In this document: one piece after another, positions 42,235 through 51,179 of the stretch
Position numbering within the stretch: the stretch's first letter is position 1
Layout: every line of letters starts with the position of its first letter
Source: an uncultured Clostridia bacterium
GTDB lineage: Bacteria; Bacillota; Clostridia; Christensenellales; Aristaeellaceae
Direction of reading: 5' to 3'
NCBI GenBank assembly: GCA_934667105.1
Contig: CAKULG010000014.1
Span: forward strand, 1-64,000
Length of the DNA: 64,000 bases
Notes under the pieces: generated by a model
Seen by the model: the letters and a program-made list of their open reading frames with translations, nothing else
Database searches by the model: none
Told to the model about the DNA's origin: nothing
Translations under genes and position numbers: made by a program

Positions 42235-43845
42235 TTGAAAATTCTGTTCGCGGCTTCTGAATGCGTTCCCTTCTGCAAAACGGGCGGCCTGGCGGACGTG
42301 GTGGGCGCGCTGGCCCCCGTCCTGGCAAAAAAGGGCCACGACGTGCGGGTGATGCTGCCCCTATATCAGGCCGTTCCCCGGGAATATGGGGGAAAAATGC
42401 GCCATGTAGTGGATTTTGAGGTGGAGCTGGGCTGGCGCAGGCAGTATTGCGGTATTGAAGCGCTGGAAATGAACGGCGTAACCTTCTATTTTGTGGATAA
42501 CAAATATTATTTCGGCCGCAGCTATCTTTACGGCCTGGGCGGGGACGAGCACGAGCGCTTCGGCTTTTTCTGCCGGGCCGTGCTCAACAGCCTGCCGCTT
42601 CTGCAATTTCAGCCTCAGATTATCCACGCCCACGACTGGCAGACGGGCATGATTCCCGCGCTGCTGAAGATTCAGTATCAGCATCTGCCCTTCTTCGCTC
42701 CCATCCGCACCGTGTTCACCATTCACAATCTGCAATATCAGGGCATTTTCGGCATTCCCGAGGTGCAGGATATTCTGGGCCTGGATAACAGCCTGTTCAC
42801 CAATGATAAATTGGAATGCTTCGGCAGCGCCAATTTCATGAAGGCGGGCTTGGTCTACGCCGACGAAATCACCACCGTCAGCCCTTCCTACGCCGAGGAA
42901 ATTCAAACCTCCTATTACGGCGAACGGATGGACGGCCTGCTGCGGGCCCGGAAGGCGCATCTTTCCGGTGTGCTCAACGGTATCGACGTGGCGGACTATG
43001 ACCCCGCTCAGGACCCCAAGATTCCCGCGCATTACACGGCGGAGGATCTTTCGGGCAAGCAGACCTGTAAGCGCCGTCTGCAGGAGGAACTGGGCCTCAC
43101 CCAGCAGCCGGATACGCCCGTGGTGGCCATTATCAGCCGCCTGTGCAATCAGAAGGGGCTGGACCTGGTGGACCGGGTGATCGCCGATATTATGGAAGAG
43201 GATGTGCAGCTGGTGGTGCTGGGCATGGGGGACGCGAAATATGTGAACCTGTTCAGCTGGGCGGAGCAGCGGTATCCCGGCCGGGTGGCCGCCCGCTTCC
43301 GCATGGATGCGACACTGGCCCATCATATCTATGCCGGGGCGGATATTTTCCTCATGCCCTCTCAGTTCGAGCCCTGTGGCCTTTCCCAGATGATCGCCCT
43401 GCGCTATGGCACGCTGCCCGTTGTGCGGGAAACCGGCGGCCTGCGGGATACCGTGCTTTCCTACAACGAAGTTAATAATGCGGGCAACGGCTTTACCTTC
43501 TTCAATTACAACGCCCACGATATGCTTTTCACTCTGCGCCGCGCCCTGTATTTCTATCATCAGCAGAAGGATATCTGGCGTATGCTTCAGGCTCGGGCCA
43601 TGCAGGGGGATTATTCCTGGGACCATTCCGCTGAGACGTATCTTTCCCTGTATCGGGACATGCTGAAGGCCGCGCTTCCGGCGGAAGCGCCCGCCGTGCC
43701 GGCAGAGGAAGCGGCGGCCCCGGCGGAAACGCCCGCAGCGCCCGCCCCGGAAAAGAAACCCCGTCCCCGTAAGCCCAAGGCCCCCGAAACGGCGGAGAAA
43801 AAGCCCCGCCCCCGTAAGCCCCGGACGGAGCAGCCGAAGGCGTGA
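42235..43845 (+). CDS. glgA: Glycogen synthase (ADP-glucose) with a basic Pro-rich tail
   Basis: Transfers glucose from ADP-glucose to glycogen; GT5 family. Starts with TTG after GGAGGGTGATTTC. 536 residues: KTGGLADVVGALAPVL (about 16-31) holds the KTGGL ADP-glucose motif, HDWQTGMIPALL follows near 138, and the C-terminal domain has PSQFEPCGLSQMIALRYG and RETGGLRDTV. Beyond the usual end (about residue 475) is an Ala/Pro/Glu tail that finishes with two copies of EKKPRPRKP. The tail is unusual for GlgA and may bind nucleic acid, glycogen or a partner. Last gene of the cluster. Confidence 0.94.
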   Translation: MKILFAASECVPFCKTGGLADVVGALAPVLAKKGHDVRVMLPLYQAVPREYGGKMRHVVDFEVELGWRRQYCGIEALEMNGVTFYFVDNKYYFGRSYLYGLGGDEHERFGFFCRAVLNSLPLLQFQPQIIHAHDWQTGMIPALLKIQYQHLPFFAPIRTVFTIHNLQYQGIFGIPEVQDILGLDNSLFTNDKLECFGSANFMKAGLVYADEITTVSPSYAEEIQTSYYGERMDGLLRARKAHLSGVLNGIDVADYDPAQDPKIPAHYTAEDLSGKQTCKRRLQEELGLTQQPDTPVVAIISRLCNQKGLDLVDRVIADIMEEDVQLVVLGMGDAKYVNLFSWAEQRYPGRVAARFRMDATLAHHIYAGADIFLMPSQFEPCGLSQMIALRYGTLPVVRETGGLRDTVLSYNEVNNAGNGFTFFNYNAHDMLFTLRRALYFYHQQKDIWRMLQARAMQGDYSWDHSAETYLSLYRDMLKAALPAEAPAVPAEEAAAPAETPAAPAPEKKPRPRKPKAPETAEKKPRPRKPRTEQPKA

Positions 43846-43864
43846 GAAACAGGAAATAAGATGC

Positions 43865-43912
43865 ATGCGGGGGAATCCATTCTTTGGGCGCACCCGAATG
43901 GCTCCCCCGCGT
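43865..43912 (-). repeat. Copy of the dispersed palindrome after glgA
   Basis: ATGCGGGGGAATCCATTC (43865-43882) pairs with GAATGGCTCCCCCGC (43896-43910) with one bulge. The minus-strand reading GCGGGGGAGCCATTC, with upstream CATACCGCTTTCGTGGAAG, matches the copy at 8904. A second, related arm order is seen at 13124-13170. Confidence 0.7.
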
Positions 43913-43933
43913 TTCTTCCACGAAAGCGGTATG

Positions 43934-43987
43934 AGACGGGAAATTCGCCTGTTTTTCCATCGGAAAAAAGATCCGTCTATTTTTTTG
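43934..43987 (+). terminator. Terminator-like hairpin directly upstream of luxS
   Basis: AGACGG (43934-43939) pairs with CCGTCT (43973-43978); inside, TTTTTCC pairs with GGAAAAA around ATC. ATTTTTTTG follows (43979-43987). It ends only 25 bases before the luxS ATG, so it may be the glg terminator or an attenuator of luxS. Confidence 0.65.
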
Positions 43988-44011
43988 CTTCAGTTAGAAA
44001 AGGAGAAATAT

Positions 44012-44479
44012 ATGGAGAAAATCGCCAGCTTTCAAATCGACCATCTGCGGCTGCTGCCGGGGTTATATATTTCCCGCCAGGATCGGCAGGGGGACGCGGT
44101 GATCACCACCTTTGATCTGCGCATCACCGCCCCCAACCGGGAACCGGTGATGGATATGCCTGCGCTGCACACCATCGAGCATCTTGGGGCCACCTTTCTG
44201 CGCAACGGCCCGGAAAAGGAACGCGTGGTATATTTCGGGCCCATGGGCTGCCGCACGGGGTGTTATTTGCTGCTGTTCGGGGCGGTAAGCGCCCGGGAGG
44301 CGTATCCGCTGGTGCTGGCCATGTGCGATTTCATTCTGGGTTTTGAAGGCCCCATTCCCGGGGCGCGGCCCGAGGAATGCGGCAATTATTCAGAACAGAA
44401 TCTGAACATGGCGAAATACTATATCCGCCGCTACCGGCAGGAACTGGAGCAGCATCGCCGCTTTGAATACCCGGCGTAA
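44012..44479 (+). CDS. luxS: S-ribosylhomocysteine lyase
   Basis: Cleaves S-ribosylhomocysteine to homocysteine and the autoinducer-2 precursor DPD in the activated methyl cycle. The start at 44012 follows AAAAGGAGAAATAT. The 155 residues keep all active-site groups: metal ligands His53 and His57 in HTIEH with Glu56 between them, Cys123 in ECGNY, and the catalytic Cys84 in GCRTGCY. Length is normal. Stands alone, between the glycogen cluster and a convergent acetyltransferase. Confidence 0.96.
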   Translation: MEKIASFQIDHLRLLPGLYISRQDRQGDAVITTFDLRITAPNREPVMDMPALHTIEHLGATFLRNGPEKERVVYFGPMGCRTGCYLLLFGAVSAREAYPLVLAMCDFILGFEGPIPGARPEECGNYSEQNLNMAKYYIRRYRQELEQHRRFEYPA

Positions 44480-44482
44480 AGG

Positions 44483-44520
44483 AAAACGGCTTGTGGGAGA
44501 AACGTTCTTCCGCATGTATC
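44483..44520. repeat. Short relic of the dispersed palindrome
   Basis: GGGAGAA-ACG-TTCTTCC with the flank CCGCATG resembles an internally deleted copy of the palindrome family. Lies just after the luxS stop. Confidence 0.4.
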
Positions 44521-44544
44521 TTTGTTTCCTGAAAAAGAGAAAAA

Positions 44545-44588
44545 CGGCTTGCTTCTCGTTTGCGGAGAAGCAAGCCGATTTCTTGTTT
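44545..44588 (+). terminator. Terminator of luxS
   Basis: Perfect 13-bp arms CGGCTTGCTTCTC / GAGAAGCAAGCCG (44545-44557 / 44565-44577), then ATTTCTTGTTT. Confidence 0.85.
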
Positions 44589-44601
44589 CCGGACATTCCT
44601 C

Positions 44602-44670
44602 ATAGGAAATTCTCGGAAGGGGGCGGCGGAGACGTTCCTTGGCCTTCAAGGAATATCTCCACCGCATATG
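44602..44670 (+). repeat. Copy of the dispersed palindrome after luxS
   Basis: Reads CATAGGAAATTCTCGGAAGG and then a hairpin with arms GCGG-GGAGA-TTCCTTG and its complement ending CCGCAT, in the same order as the copy at 8904-8966. It abuts the 3' end of the convergent acetyltransferase gene and could serve as its terminator. Confidence 0.6.
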
Positions 44671-44671
44671 C

Positions 44672-45310
44672 TTATGCGAATTGCGCTTCCAGCGCGTCCA
44701 TTTCTCCCGCCTGGATGAGGGGGAGGGCGCGGCGAATTTTCTCCGCATCCCAATCCCACCAACGCAGGGCGGACAGCCGCTGAACGGTCGCTTCGTCAAA
44801 GCGCCTGCGAATGGGCCGGGCCGGGACGCCGCCCACAATGGTATAGGGCGGCACGTCCTTCGTCACCACCGCCCGCGCGCCGATAATCGCCCCATCCCCG
44901 ATGGTCACGCCGGAAAGAATCACCGCCTCATAGCCAATCCACACGTCGTTGCCCACCGTAATATCGCCCTTGTTATCCCATGCCTCGCGGATGTTCTTCG
45001 CATCCAGCCCCCATTCCTCAAAGAAAATGGGGAAGGTGTAGGTGGAAAGGGAGCGCAGGGCATGGTTGCCGCTGGTGAAAAGAAACCTCGCGCCGCAGGC
45101 AATGGCGCAGAATTTGCCGATTTTCAGCCTGTCGCCGTTGACGGGATAATGATACAGCACGTTGTTTTTTTCAAAATCCCGGGGGTCATGGACGAAATCG
45201 TTATAGATGGTGTAATCCCCCACCTCGATGGTGGACCTGGTAATCACATTTTTCAGGTAAACGATGCTCTGATCGTGGGAACGGGGATAAATTTTGTTTG
45301 TATCCGGCAT
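44672..45310 (-). CDS. CatB/Vat-type xenobiotic O-acetyltransferase
   Basis: A 212-residue left-handed beta-helix (hexapeptide) acetyltransferase. Family marks are [32 protein letters not shown] repeats (here [15 protein letters not shown]), the active-site region [12 protein letters not shown] with the catalytic His, and [13 protein letters not shown] at the end. Such enzymes acetylate streptogramin A or chloramphenicol, or related unknown xenobiotics, using acetyl-CoA. The ATG follows CGGAGGAATAAAA. Last gene of a long co-directional run after parC. A leader ORF and a hairpin that overlaps the ribosome site lie upstream, as in inducible resistance genes. Confidence 0.88.
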   Translation of the reverse strand: MPDTNKIYPRSHDQSIVYLKNVITRSTIEVGDYTIYNDFVHDPRDFEKNNVLYHYPVNGDRLKIGKFCAIACGARFLFTSGNHALRSLSTYTFPIFFEEWGLDAKNIREAWDNKGDITVGNDVWIGYEAVILSGVTIGDGAIIGARAVVTKDVPPYTIVGGVPARPIRRRFDEATVQRLSALRWWDWDAEKIRRALPLIQAGEMDALEAQFA

Positions 45311-45317
45311 TTTTTAT

Positions 45318-45355
45318 TCCTCCGAACGATTTATTTTTGCGGTCAAATCGTTCGG
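45318..45355 (-). promoter_or_regulatory. Hairpin that sequesters the acetyltransferase ribosome site
   Basis: On the minus strand CCGAACGATTT (45355-45345) pairs perfectly with AAATCGTTCGG (45332-45322) around a 12-base loop. The 3' arm runs into the Shine-Dalgarno GGAGGA (45323-45318), sharing two bases with it. The hairpin would limit ribosome access until opened. Confidence 0.75.
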
Positions 45356-45378
45356 AACAGGGCAATGCAGCGCTTCAC
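45343..45378 (-). CDS. Putative 11-codon attenuator leader peptide
   Basis: A short ORF, GTG start to TGA, encoding MKRCIALFRTI. GAGAGGTGG lies six bases upstream of the GTG (45393-45385) and would serve as its ribosome site. The last four codons and the stop overlap the 5' arm of the hairpin that hides the acetyltransferase ribosome site. This is the arrangement of cat and erm leader peptides, where a drug-stalled ribosome on the leader opens the hairpin. No known leader is matched by sequence; the call rests on the layout. Confidence 0.55.
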   Translation of the reverse strand: MKRCIALFRTI

Positions 45379-45443
45379 CGCCAACCACCTCTCGCCTTTT
45401 TTATGTCGATTATCCGGCAATACGCCGTATCGGGAGGGCTGTT

Positions 45444-47879
45444 TTAGAAAATCAGTTCCTCCACCACGTCGTCCAGCACGGCCATCACGGTGGGCTTGCC
45501 CTTATCCGCCAGATCCTGGCAGGGCAGATCCTCCGAAACCATGGGCGTCATCAGCCCGCCGGCCTGCAGCACGGTGAAGGCACGGGAGCCGGTGATGCGG
45601 GCCGCGGCGGCCACATAGGAGCCCGTGGAGCCCGATTTATTGAAGGAAACGCATTTCACGCCCTTGCCCGCCCGGCCCTGGCAATCGAACATGGCGCCCA
45701 TCATGCGTTTGGCGTAGCCCCGCTCGGTAAAGAGCAGCACCTGATCGGAATTGCAAATCGGCGTGGCCAGGGAAAGGGAGTCCCCCTCCTCCAGCTTCAT
45801 GCCCTTCACCCCGGCGCTGACCCGCCCCATTTCAGGCACGGTATCCAGCAGGAAGCGGATGCACTGCCCCTGACGGGAGAGCAGCAGCAAATCGGCATGC
45901 TCCTCAGCGATTTGAACGCAGAGCAACTCGTCCCCGCCCTTGAGGGACAGGGCGGCAAATTTGGCGCGCTTCACATCGTATTCCGCCGCAGCGGTGCGCT
46001 TCACCTGACCGTCCCGGGTGAAGAACAGGAAATCATTCATTCCCGAAAGGCCGCCGGGGGCGATCAGCAGCAGGGAAACGCATTGCTCCCCCGTTTCCAG
46101 CCCGGCCAGCACGCCGGAAAGGGCCGCGCCGCGATCCTTGGGCTTGTTGGATTCGGCCAGCGCGCCCACGGAGAGGGGATAGCAGTTGCCCTTGTTGGTG
46201 AAGAACAGCAGGGTGTGATCGGTCTGGGTGCGGAACAGCCAGCGGGGCATATCCGCCGCCTGGGCGGGCAACTCCCGTTTTTCAAAGAAGCGGGGGGACA
46301 TGCGGCGCAGCTGGCCGCCCCGGGTGAAGAACACCACCGCGTCTTCGGGGGCGGGGGCTTCCTCCGCCAGGGGCGCGGCCTGCTCGGGCTGCTCATGAAT
46401 AAGCTCCGTCCGGCGGTCGTCGCCGAATTGATCTGAAATTTCCCGCAGTTCCTTTTTAATCACGTTCAGCAGCTTTTTCTCGCTGTGCAAAATGCCCTCC
46501 AAGGTGCTGATGAGCTTCAGGACATCCGCGTATTCCTTGCGCAACGCCTCGATTTCCAGGCCCGTAAGCCGTTGAAGCCGCAGATCCAGAATCGCCTGGG
46601 CCTGCACGTCGGTGAAGCCGAAGCGCTCCATCAGGCGGGCCTTGGCCTCCTTGCCGTTTTTGCTGGCGCGGATCAGGGCGATCACCTCGTCCAGATGATC
46701 CACCGCCACGATGAGGCCCTCCAAGATATGCGCCCGGGCCTTGGCCTGATCCAGCTCGTACTGGGTGCGCCGGGTGACGACGTTTTTCTGATGTCGGATG
46801 AAATGGCCGATCACCGTTTTCAGGCCCATCAGCACCGGCTTGCCCGCCGCCACGGCCACCATGTTCACACCGAAGGTCACCTGCATATCGCTGTATTTAT
46901 ACAGATACGCCAGCACCTTTTGCGGATTGGCTTCTTTTTTCAGTTCGATCACCGCCCGCATGCCCGTGCGGTCGGATTCGTCGCGAATATCGTGGATGCA
47001 GCCCAGCGCGGCCTTTTTCTCTTCCGAAAGCCGCAGAATTTTTTCCAGCATGGCCGCCTTGGGCACGCCGAAGGGCACCTCGGTGATTACCAGCAGCGTG
47101 CGCCCAGCGGGGCCCGGCTCGGTATGCACCCGGGCGCGGAGGGTCAGCTTACCCCGGCCCGTTTCATAGGCGGCGCGCAGCTCGGGGGTATCCAGCAGGA
47201 TGCCGCCAGTGGGGAAATCCGGGGCGGGAAGCGCCTGCATCAGCCGATCCAGAGACACGTTTTCATCATCGATTTGCAGGCAGACGGCCTCCGTCACCTC
47301 CCGCAGGTTGTGGGGCGGGATATTGGTGGCCAGGCCCACGGCGATGCCCGACGCGCCGTTCACCAGCAGGTTGGGGAAACGGGCGGGGAGCAGATCGGGC
47401 TCCTTGAGGGTGTCGTCAAAATTCAAGCGGAAGGGTACGGTATCCTTTTCGATATCCCGCAGCATTTGCAGCGCCAGGGGGGCCATGCGGGCCTCGGTGT
47501 ATCGCATGGCGGCGGCGCTGTCGCCGTCGATGGAGCCGAAATTTCCGTGGCCGTCCACCATCACGCCCCGCAGGGAATAGGGCTGAGCCATGCGCACCAG
47601 CGCGTCGTAAACGCTTGTATCGCCGTGGGGATGATATTTACCCAGGCAATCGCCCACGATGCGGGCGCACTTGCGGTGGGGCTTATCGGGGGTGAGCCCC
47701 AGTTCGCTCATGGTATATAGAATGCGCCGCTGCACGGGTTTCAGCCCGTCCTCCACCCGGGGAATGGCGCGCTCCAGGATGACGTATTCGGCGTAGGGCA
47801 TCATGCTTTGATGCAGAATATCTTCCAGCGGCGCCTGAATAATATCCGGGGTCATGGGCGCGGGGGGCTGTTTCGGCAT
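45444..47879 (-). CDS. parC: Type IIA topoisomerase subunit A (ParC/GyrA-like)
   Basis: DNA breakage-reunion subunit of 811 residues. The catalytic Tyr127 lies in [10 protein letters not shown], and the quinolone region reads [17 protein letters not shown] (81-97) with Thr88 where E. coli GyrA has Ser83 and Asp92 at the Asp87 position. The C-terminal domain has five or six beta-pinwheel-type repeats ([39 protein letters not shown]). No GyrA box is seen at the usual place, only QGRAGKG near the end, so ParC is preferred over GyrA. GGGAGG precedes the ATG. Follows parE by 34 bases. Confidence 0.88.
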   Translation of the reverse strand: MPKQPPAPMTPDIIQAPLEDILHQSMMPYAEYVILERAIPRVEDGLKPVQRRILYTMSELGLTPDKPHRKCARIVGDCLGKYHPHGDTSVYDALVRMAQPYSLRGVMVDGHGNFGSIDGDSAAAMRYTEARMAPLALQMLRDIEKDTVPFRLNFDDTLKEPDLLPARFPNLLVNGASGIAVGLATNIPPHNLREVTEAVCLQIDDENVSLDRLMQALPAPDFPTGGILLDTPELRAAYETGRGKLTLRARVHTEPGPAGRTLLVITEVPFGVPKAAMLEKILRLSEEKKAALGCIHDIRDESDRTGMRAVIELKKEANPQKVLAYLYKYSDMQVTFGVNMVAVAAGKPVLMGLKTVIGHFIRHQKNVVTRRTQYELDQAKARAHILEGLIVAVDHLDEVIALIRASKNGKEAKARLMERFGFTDVQAQAILDLRLQRLTGLEIEALRKEYADVLKLISTLEGILHSEKKLLNVIKKELREISDQFGDDRRTELIHEQPEQAAPLAEEAPAPEDAVVFFTRGGQLRRMSPRFFEKRELPAQAADMPRWLFRTQTDHTLLFFTNKGNCYPLSVGALAESNKPKDRGAALSGVLAGLETGEQCVSLLLIAPGGLSGMNDFLFFTRDGQVKRTAAAEYDVKRAKFAALSLKGGDELLCVQIAEEHADLLLLSRQGQCIRFLLDTVPEMGRVSAGVKGMKLEEGDSLSLATPICNSDQVLLFTERGYAKRMMGAMFDCQGRAGKGVKCVSFNKSGSTGSYVAAAARITGSRAFTVLQAGGLMTPMVSEDLPCQDLADKGKPTVMAVLDDVVEELIF

Positions 47880-47913
47880 AAAAAATTCCTCCCAATCGGT
47901 TCAGCCAAAAGGC

Positions 47914-49896
47914 TTACTGCCCGGCGCTTTCGGGGCGCGGGGCGGGCAGATGCTCGTCAAAATGATCCGCCTTGTTGAATTCAGCGTGCTCGATAATGTA
48001 TTCCCGGCGCGGCTCCACCTTATCGCCCATCAGCACCGTAATCAGAGATTCGGCCTGGGCCGCGTCCTCAATGGTGACCTGCATCAGCTTGCGGTGGGCG
48101 GGATCCATGGTGGTTTCCCACAATTGCTCGGGGTTCATTTCGCCCAGGCCCTTATAGCGCTGAAGGGTGTAGCCCCGCAGCCCGGCAGTGAGCTTTTTCA
48201 GCTCCCGGTCGTCGTAGGCGTATTGAATACCCGCAGATTTTTTCACCGCGTACAGGGGCGGCATGCCGATATACACATGGCCGTCCGCCACCAGATCGCG
48301 CATATAGCGATAGAAGAAGGTGAGCAGAATGGCGCGGATATGCGCGCCGTCCTGGTCGGCGTCCGCCAGGATGATAACCTTGTGATATTTCAGGGAGGAA
48401 AGATCGAAATCCTCGTCGATGCCCGTGCCCAGGGCGGTGATGATGGAGCGGAATTCCTCGTTGGCCAGCACCTGGTCCAGCCGCTTTTTTTCGGCGTTAA
48501 GGGGCTTGCCCCGCAGAGGCAGAATGGCTTGGAACCGGCGGTCGCGGCCTTGCTTGGCGCTGCCGCCGGCGGAATCGCCCTCCACGATGAATAGCTCGTT
48601 TTCCACCGCCTTGCGCCCCGTGCAGGCGGACAGCTTGCCCACCAGCGGCGCGGCCTCCAATTGGTTTTTCGCCCGGGCCACGTCCCGGGCCTTGCGGGTG
48701 GCCTCCCGCACCCTGGCGCTTTTAATGGCCTTATCGATAATTTTCTGGGCCAATTCCTGATGTTTCAGGTTTTCCAGAAATTCATAGAGCTTTTCCGTCA
48801 CGATGCTTTCCACCGCCGGGCGCACCTCGGTGTTGCCCAGGCGGCCCTTGGTTTGTCCCTCGAACTGGGGGTTTTTCACCATGGTGGTCAGTACCACCGT
48901 GACCCCCTCCCGGAAATCCTCCCCCGCCAGGTTGTTATCCTTTTCCTTCAGCGCGCCGATTTTCCGGGCGTAATCGTTAAGCGCCTTGGTCAGCGCCGCC
49001 CGGAAGCCCGTTTCGTGGGTGCCGCCCTCGGCGGTGGGAATATTGTTCACATAGGAGAAAACCGATTCGGTGAAGCCGTCTGTGTATTGAATGGCGGCGG
49101 CGCAAAGCACGTCGTCTTTCTTGCCCTCGAAATAGATGGGCTCCTCGTGGAGGGGCGTTTTATCCTTATTGAGGAATTTCACATAGTCCACAATGCCCCC
49201 GGCGAAGCAGAATTCACATTGCGCCTTTTCGGGCTCCTTGCTGCGCTCGTCGGTGAAGAAAATTTTCAGGCCCTTATTCAGATAGGCCAACTCCCGCAGG
49301 CGGCGGCGGACGGTATCGCCGTTAAAAACGGTTTCCTCAAAGATGGTATCGTCGGGCAGGAAGCGCACCAGGGTGCCGCGTTTGCGGGTGTTGCCCAGCT
49401 TTTCCAGGGGCGTGACGGGGTGCCCGGCGATCCATTTTTTCTCTTTCGCGTCGTAATAATTTTCAAAGCGCATGGCGTAGTGGCTCCAATCCCGGAAAAT
49501 ATCCACCGTCAGCCATTTGGAAAGCGCGTTCACAACGCTGGCGCCCACCCCGTGCAGGCCGCCGGAATAGGCGTAATTATCATTGCCGAATTTTCCGCCC
49601 GCGTGCAGGCGGGTGAAGATCACCTCCACCCCAGGAATTTTCAGCACGGGATGCGCGTCCACCGGCATGCCCCGGCCGTTATCCCACACAGAGGCGGAGC
49701 CGTCCTTATACAGCGTCACGGCCACCTCGGTGGCAAAGCCGCCCATAGCCTCGTCGATGGCGTTATCCACGATTTCCCACAGCAGGTGATGCAGGCCCCG
49801 GCTGCCCGTGGAGCCGATATACATGCCCGGCCGCATGCGCACCGCATCCAGCCCCTCCAACACCTTGATACTGCCCGCGTTGTAATTCTGCCCCAT
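47914..49896 (-). CDS. parE: Type IIA topoisomerase subunit B (ParE/GyrB-like)
   Basis: ATPase subunit of 660 residues that works with the adjacent parC product. The start at 49896 (MGQNYNAGS) has GAGGTG upstream; an in-frame TTG at 49908 overlaps that site and is unlikely. GHKL ATPase motifs: EIVDNAIDEAMGG, DNGRGMPVD and GGLHGVGASVVNALS; TOPRIM domain: EGDSAGGSAKQGRDRRFQA (near 425) and ADADQDGAHIRALL-type block here ADADQDGAHIRAILL. It follows a PLP enzyme gene by 16 bases in one long run. GyrB cannot be excluded from sequence alone. Confidence 0.9.
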   Translation of the reverse strand: MGQNYNAGSIKVLEGLDAVRMRPGMYIGSTGSRGLHHLLWEIVDNAIDEAMGGFATEVAVTLYKDGSASVWDNGRGMPVDAHPVLKIPGVEVIFTRLHAGGKFGNDNYAYSGGLHGVGASVVNALSKWLTVDIFRDWSHYAMRFENYYDAKEKKWIAGHPVTPLEKLGNTRKRGTLVRFLPDDTIFEETVFNGDTVRRRLRELAYLNKGLKIFFTDERSKEPEKAQCEFCFAGGIVDYVKFLNKDKTPLHEEPIYFEGKKDDVLCAAAIQYTDGFTESVFSYVNNIPTAEGGTHETGFRAALTKALNDYARKIGALKEKDNNLAGEDFREGVTVVLTTMVKNPQFEGQTKGRLGNTEVRPAVESIVTEKLYEFLENLKHQELAQKIIDKAIKSARVREATRKARDVARAKNQLEAAPLVGKLSACTGRKAVENELFIVEGDSAGGSAKQGRDRRFQAILPLRGKPLNAEKKRLDQVLANEEFRSIITALGTGIDEDFDLSSLKYHKVIILADADQDGAHIRAILLTFFYRYMRDLVADGHVYIGMPPLYAVKKSAGIQYAYDDRELKKLTAGLRGYTLQRYKGLGEMNPEQLWETTMDPAHRKLMQVTIEDAAQAESLITVLMGDKVEPRREYIIEHAEFNKADHFDEHLPAPRPESAGQ

Positions 49897-49912
49897 GATA
49901 CACCTCAAATTC

Positions 49913-51166
49913 TTAATCAGTCAGGGAAATACAGCGCGCCTCGCGCATTTTTTCCAGGGCGCTGGCCAGGGCGATTTTGCCATGGCCGTAGGTCAGGCCG
50001 CCCTGCATATACACGGCGTAGGGCGGACGCATGGGGCCGTCGGCAGAAAGCTCGATGGACGCGCCCCCGACGAAGGTGCCCGCCGCCATGATAACCTGAT
50101 CGGCGTAGCCGGGCATATCCCAGGGCTCGGGCACGGCGCTGGCGTCGATGGGGGAGGCGGCCTGAATGCCCCGGCAGAAGGCGATCATGCCCTCAGGGGA
50201 GCCCATTTCGATGGCCTGGATAATATCCGCCCGGGGCGCGTCGAAGGCGGGGGTGGTTTTCATGCCCAGCAGTTCAAAGGCCCGGGCGGCCAGCGCGGCC
50301 GTCTTCAGGGCCTGCACGACGGTGTGGGGGGCCATAAACAGGCCCTGATAAAAGGGTTGGTAGGAAGCGGCGTAGCTGCCCACCTCTCGGCCCAGGCCGG
50401 GGGCGGTGAGGCGCGCCTCGATGCGGGCGATGGCCCGGCCTGTGCCTGCCAGATAAGCGCCCGTGGGGGCCAGGCCGCCCCCCGCGTTCTTAATCAGGCT
50501 GCCCACGCACACATCCGCGCCGTAATGGGTGGGCTCCCGGTCGCAGATGAATTCGCCGTAGCAATTATCCACCATCACGAATACATCGGGCCGCGCGGCA
50601 TGCACCGCCTCAATGAGGGGAGCCATTTCCTCGGGCCGCAGCGAGGCGCGCCAGGCGTAGCCCCGGCTGCGCTGGATGAGCACCACCCGGGTGTTTTCCC
50701 GCAGGGCGGAAAGCACCGCCGCTGCGTCCAGGGCGGTTTGATTTTCCTTCATTTCCACCTGGGAATATTCCACGCCCATTTCCTTCAGGCTGCCCACCGC
50801 ATCGCCCCGCAGGCCGATGACGGTTTCCATGGTATCATAGGGCGTTCCTGTGGCGGAAAGCAGATGCTCGCCCGGGCGCAGCAGGCCGAACAGGCACAGG
50901 GAAAGGGCGGCGGTGCCGCAGGCGATGGAAGGACGCACAATGGCGCTTTCACAGCCGAAAAGCCGGGCAAACACGCGCTCCAGCGCGTCCCGGCCAATAT
51001 CGTCGTAGCCGTAGCCCGTGGTGGGCGCGAAATGCCGGGCGGCGATGTCCTCCGCGTGCAGCGCGTCCAGCACGCGCCGGGTGTTTTCTAATTCCAGCGC
51101 TTCCAGGCTTTCAAATACGGGGCGGCAATCCCGCTCCACCCGGCGCAAAAGCTCCTGAATATCCAT
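49913..51166 (-). CDS. Methionine gamma-lyase-like PLP enzyme (YnbB/aluminum-resistance family)
   Basis: A fold-type I PLP-dependent protein of 417 residues. Visible marks are TTGYGYDDIGRDALERVFA (about 49-67), RPSIACGTAALSLCLFGLL, VMVDNCYGEF (Asp that binds the PLP ring) and the Schiff-base Lys in VGSLIKNAGGGLAPTGAYL. This family is next to miaA/hfq in many Bacillota, was once called an aluminum-resistance protein, and its reaction is poorly known; lyase activity on sulfur amino acids is presumed. GCGGAGG precedes the ATG. Lies between miaA and parE. Confidence 0.9.
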   Translation of the reverse strand: MDIQELLRRVERDCRPVFESLEALELENTRRVLDALHAEDIAARHFAPTTGYGYDDIGRDALERVFARLFGCESAIVRPSIACGTAALSLCLFGLLRPGEHLLSATGTPYDTMETVIGLRGDAVGSLKEMGVEYSQVEMKENQTALDAAAVLSALRENTRVVLIQRSRGYAWRASLRPEEMAPLIEAVHAARPDVFVMVDNCYGEFICDREPTHYGADVCVGSLIKNAGGGLAPTGAYLAGTGRAIARIEARLTAPGLGREVGSYAASYQPFYQGLFMAPHTVVQALKTAALAARAFELLGMKTTPAFDAPRADIIQAIEMGSPEGMIAFCRGIQAASPIDASAVPEPWDMPGYADQVIMAAGTFVGGASIELSADGPMRPPYAVYMQGGLTYGHGKIALASALEKMREARCISLTD

Positions 51167-51179
51167 TTGATTCCTCCGC

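Noticed and set aside
43861..44011. SAM riboswitch upstream of luxS
   Set aside because: The 100 bases lack the kink-turn and conserved core of known SAM aptamers; only a plain hairpin and a repeat copy are seen.
46485..47720. A 411-codon plus-strand open frame
   Set aside because: Antisense shadow of parC; composition is His/Gly/Gln-rich as expected of reverse-frame artefacts.
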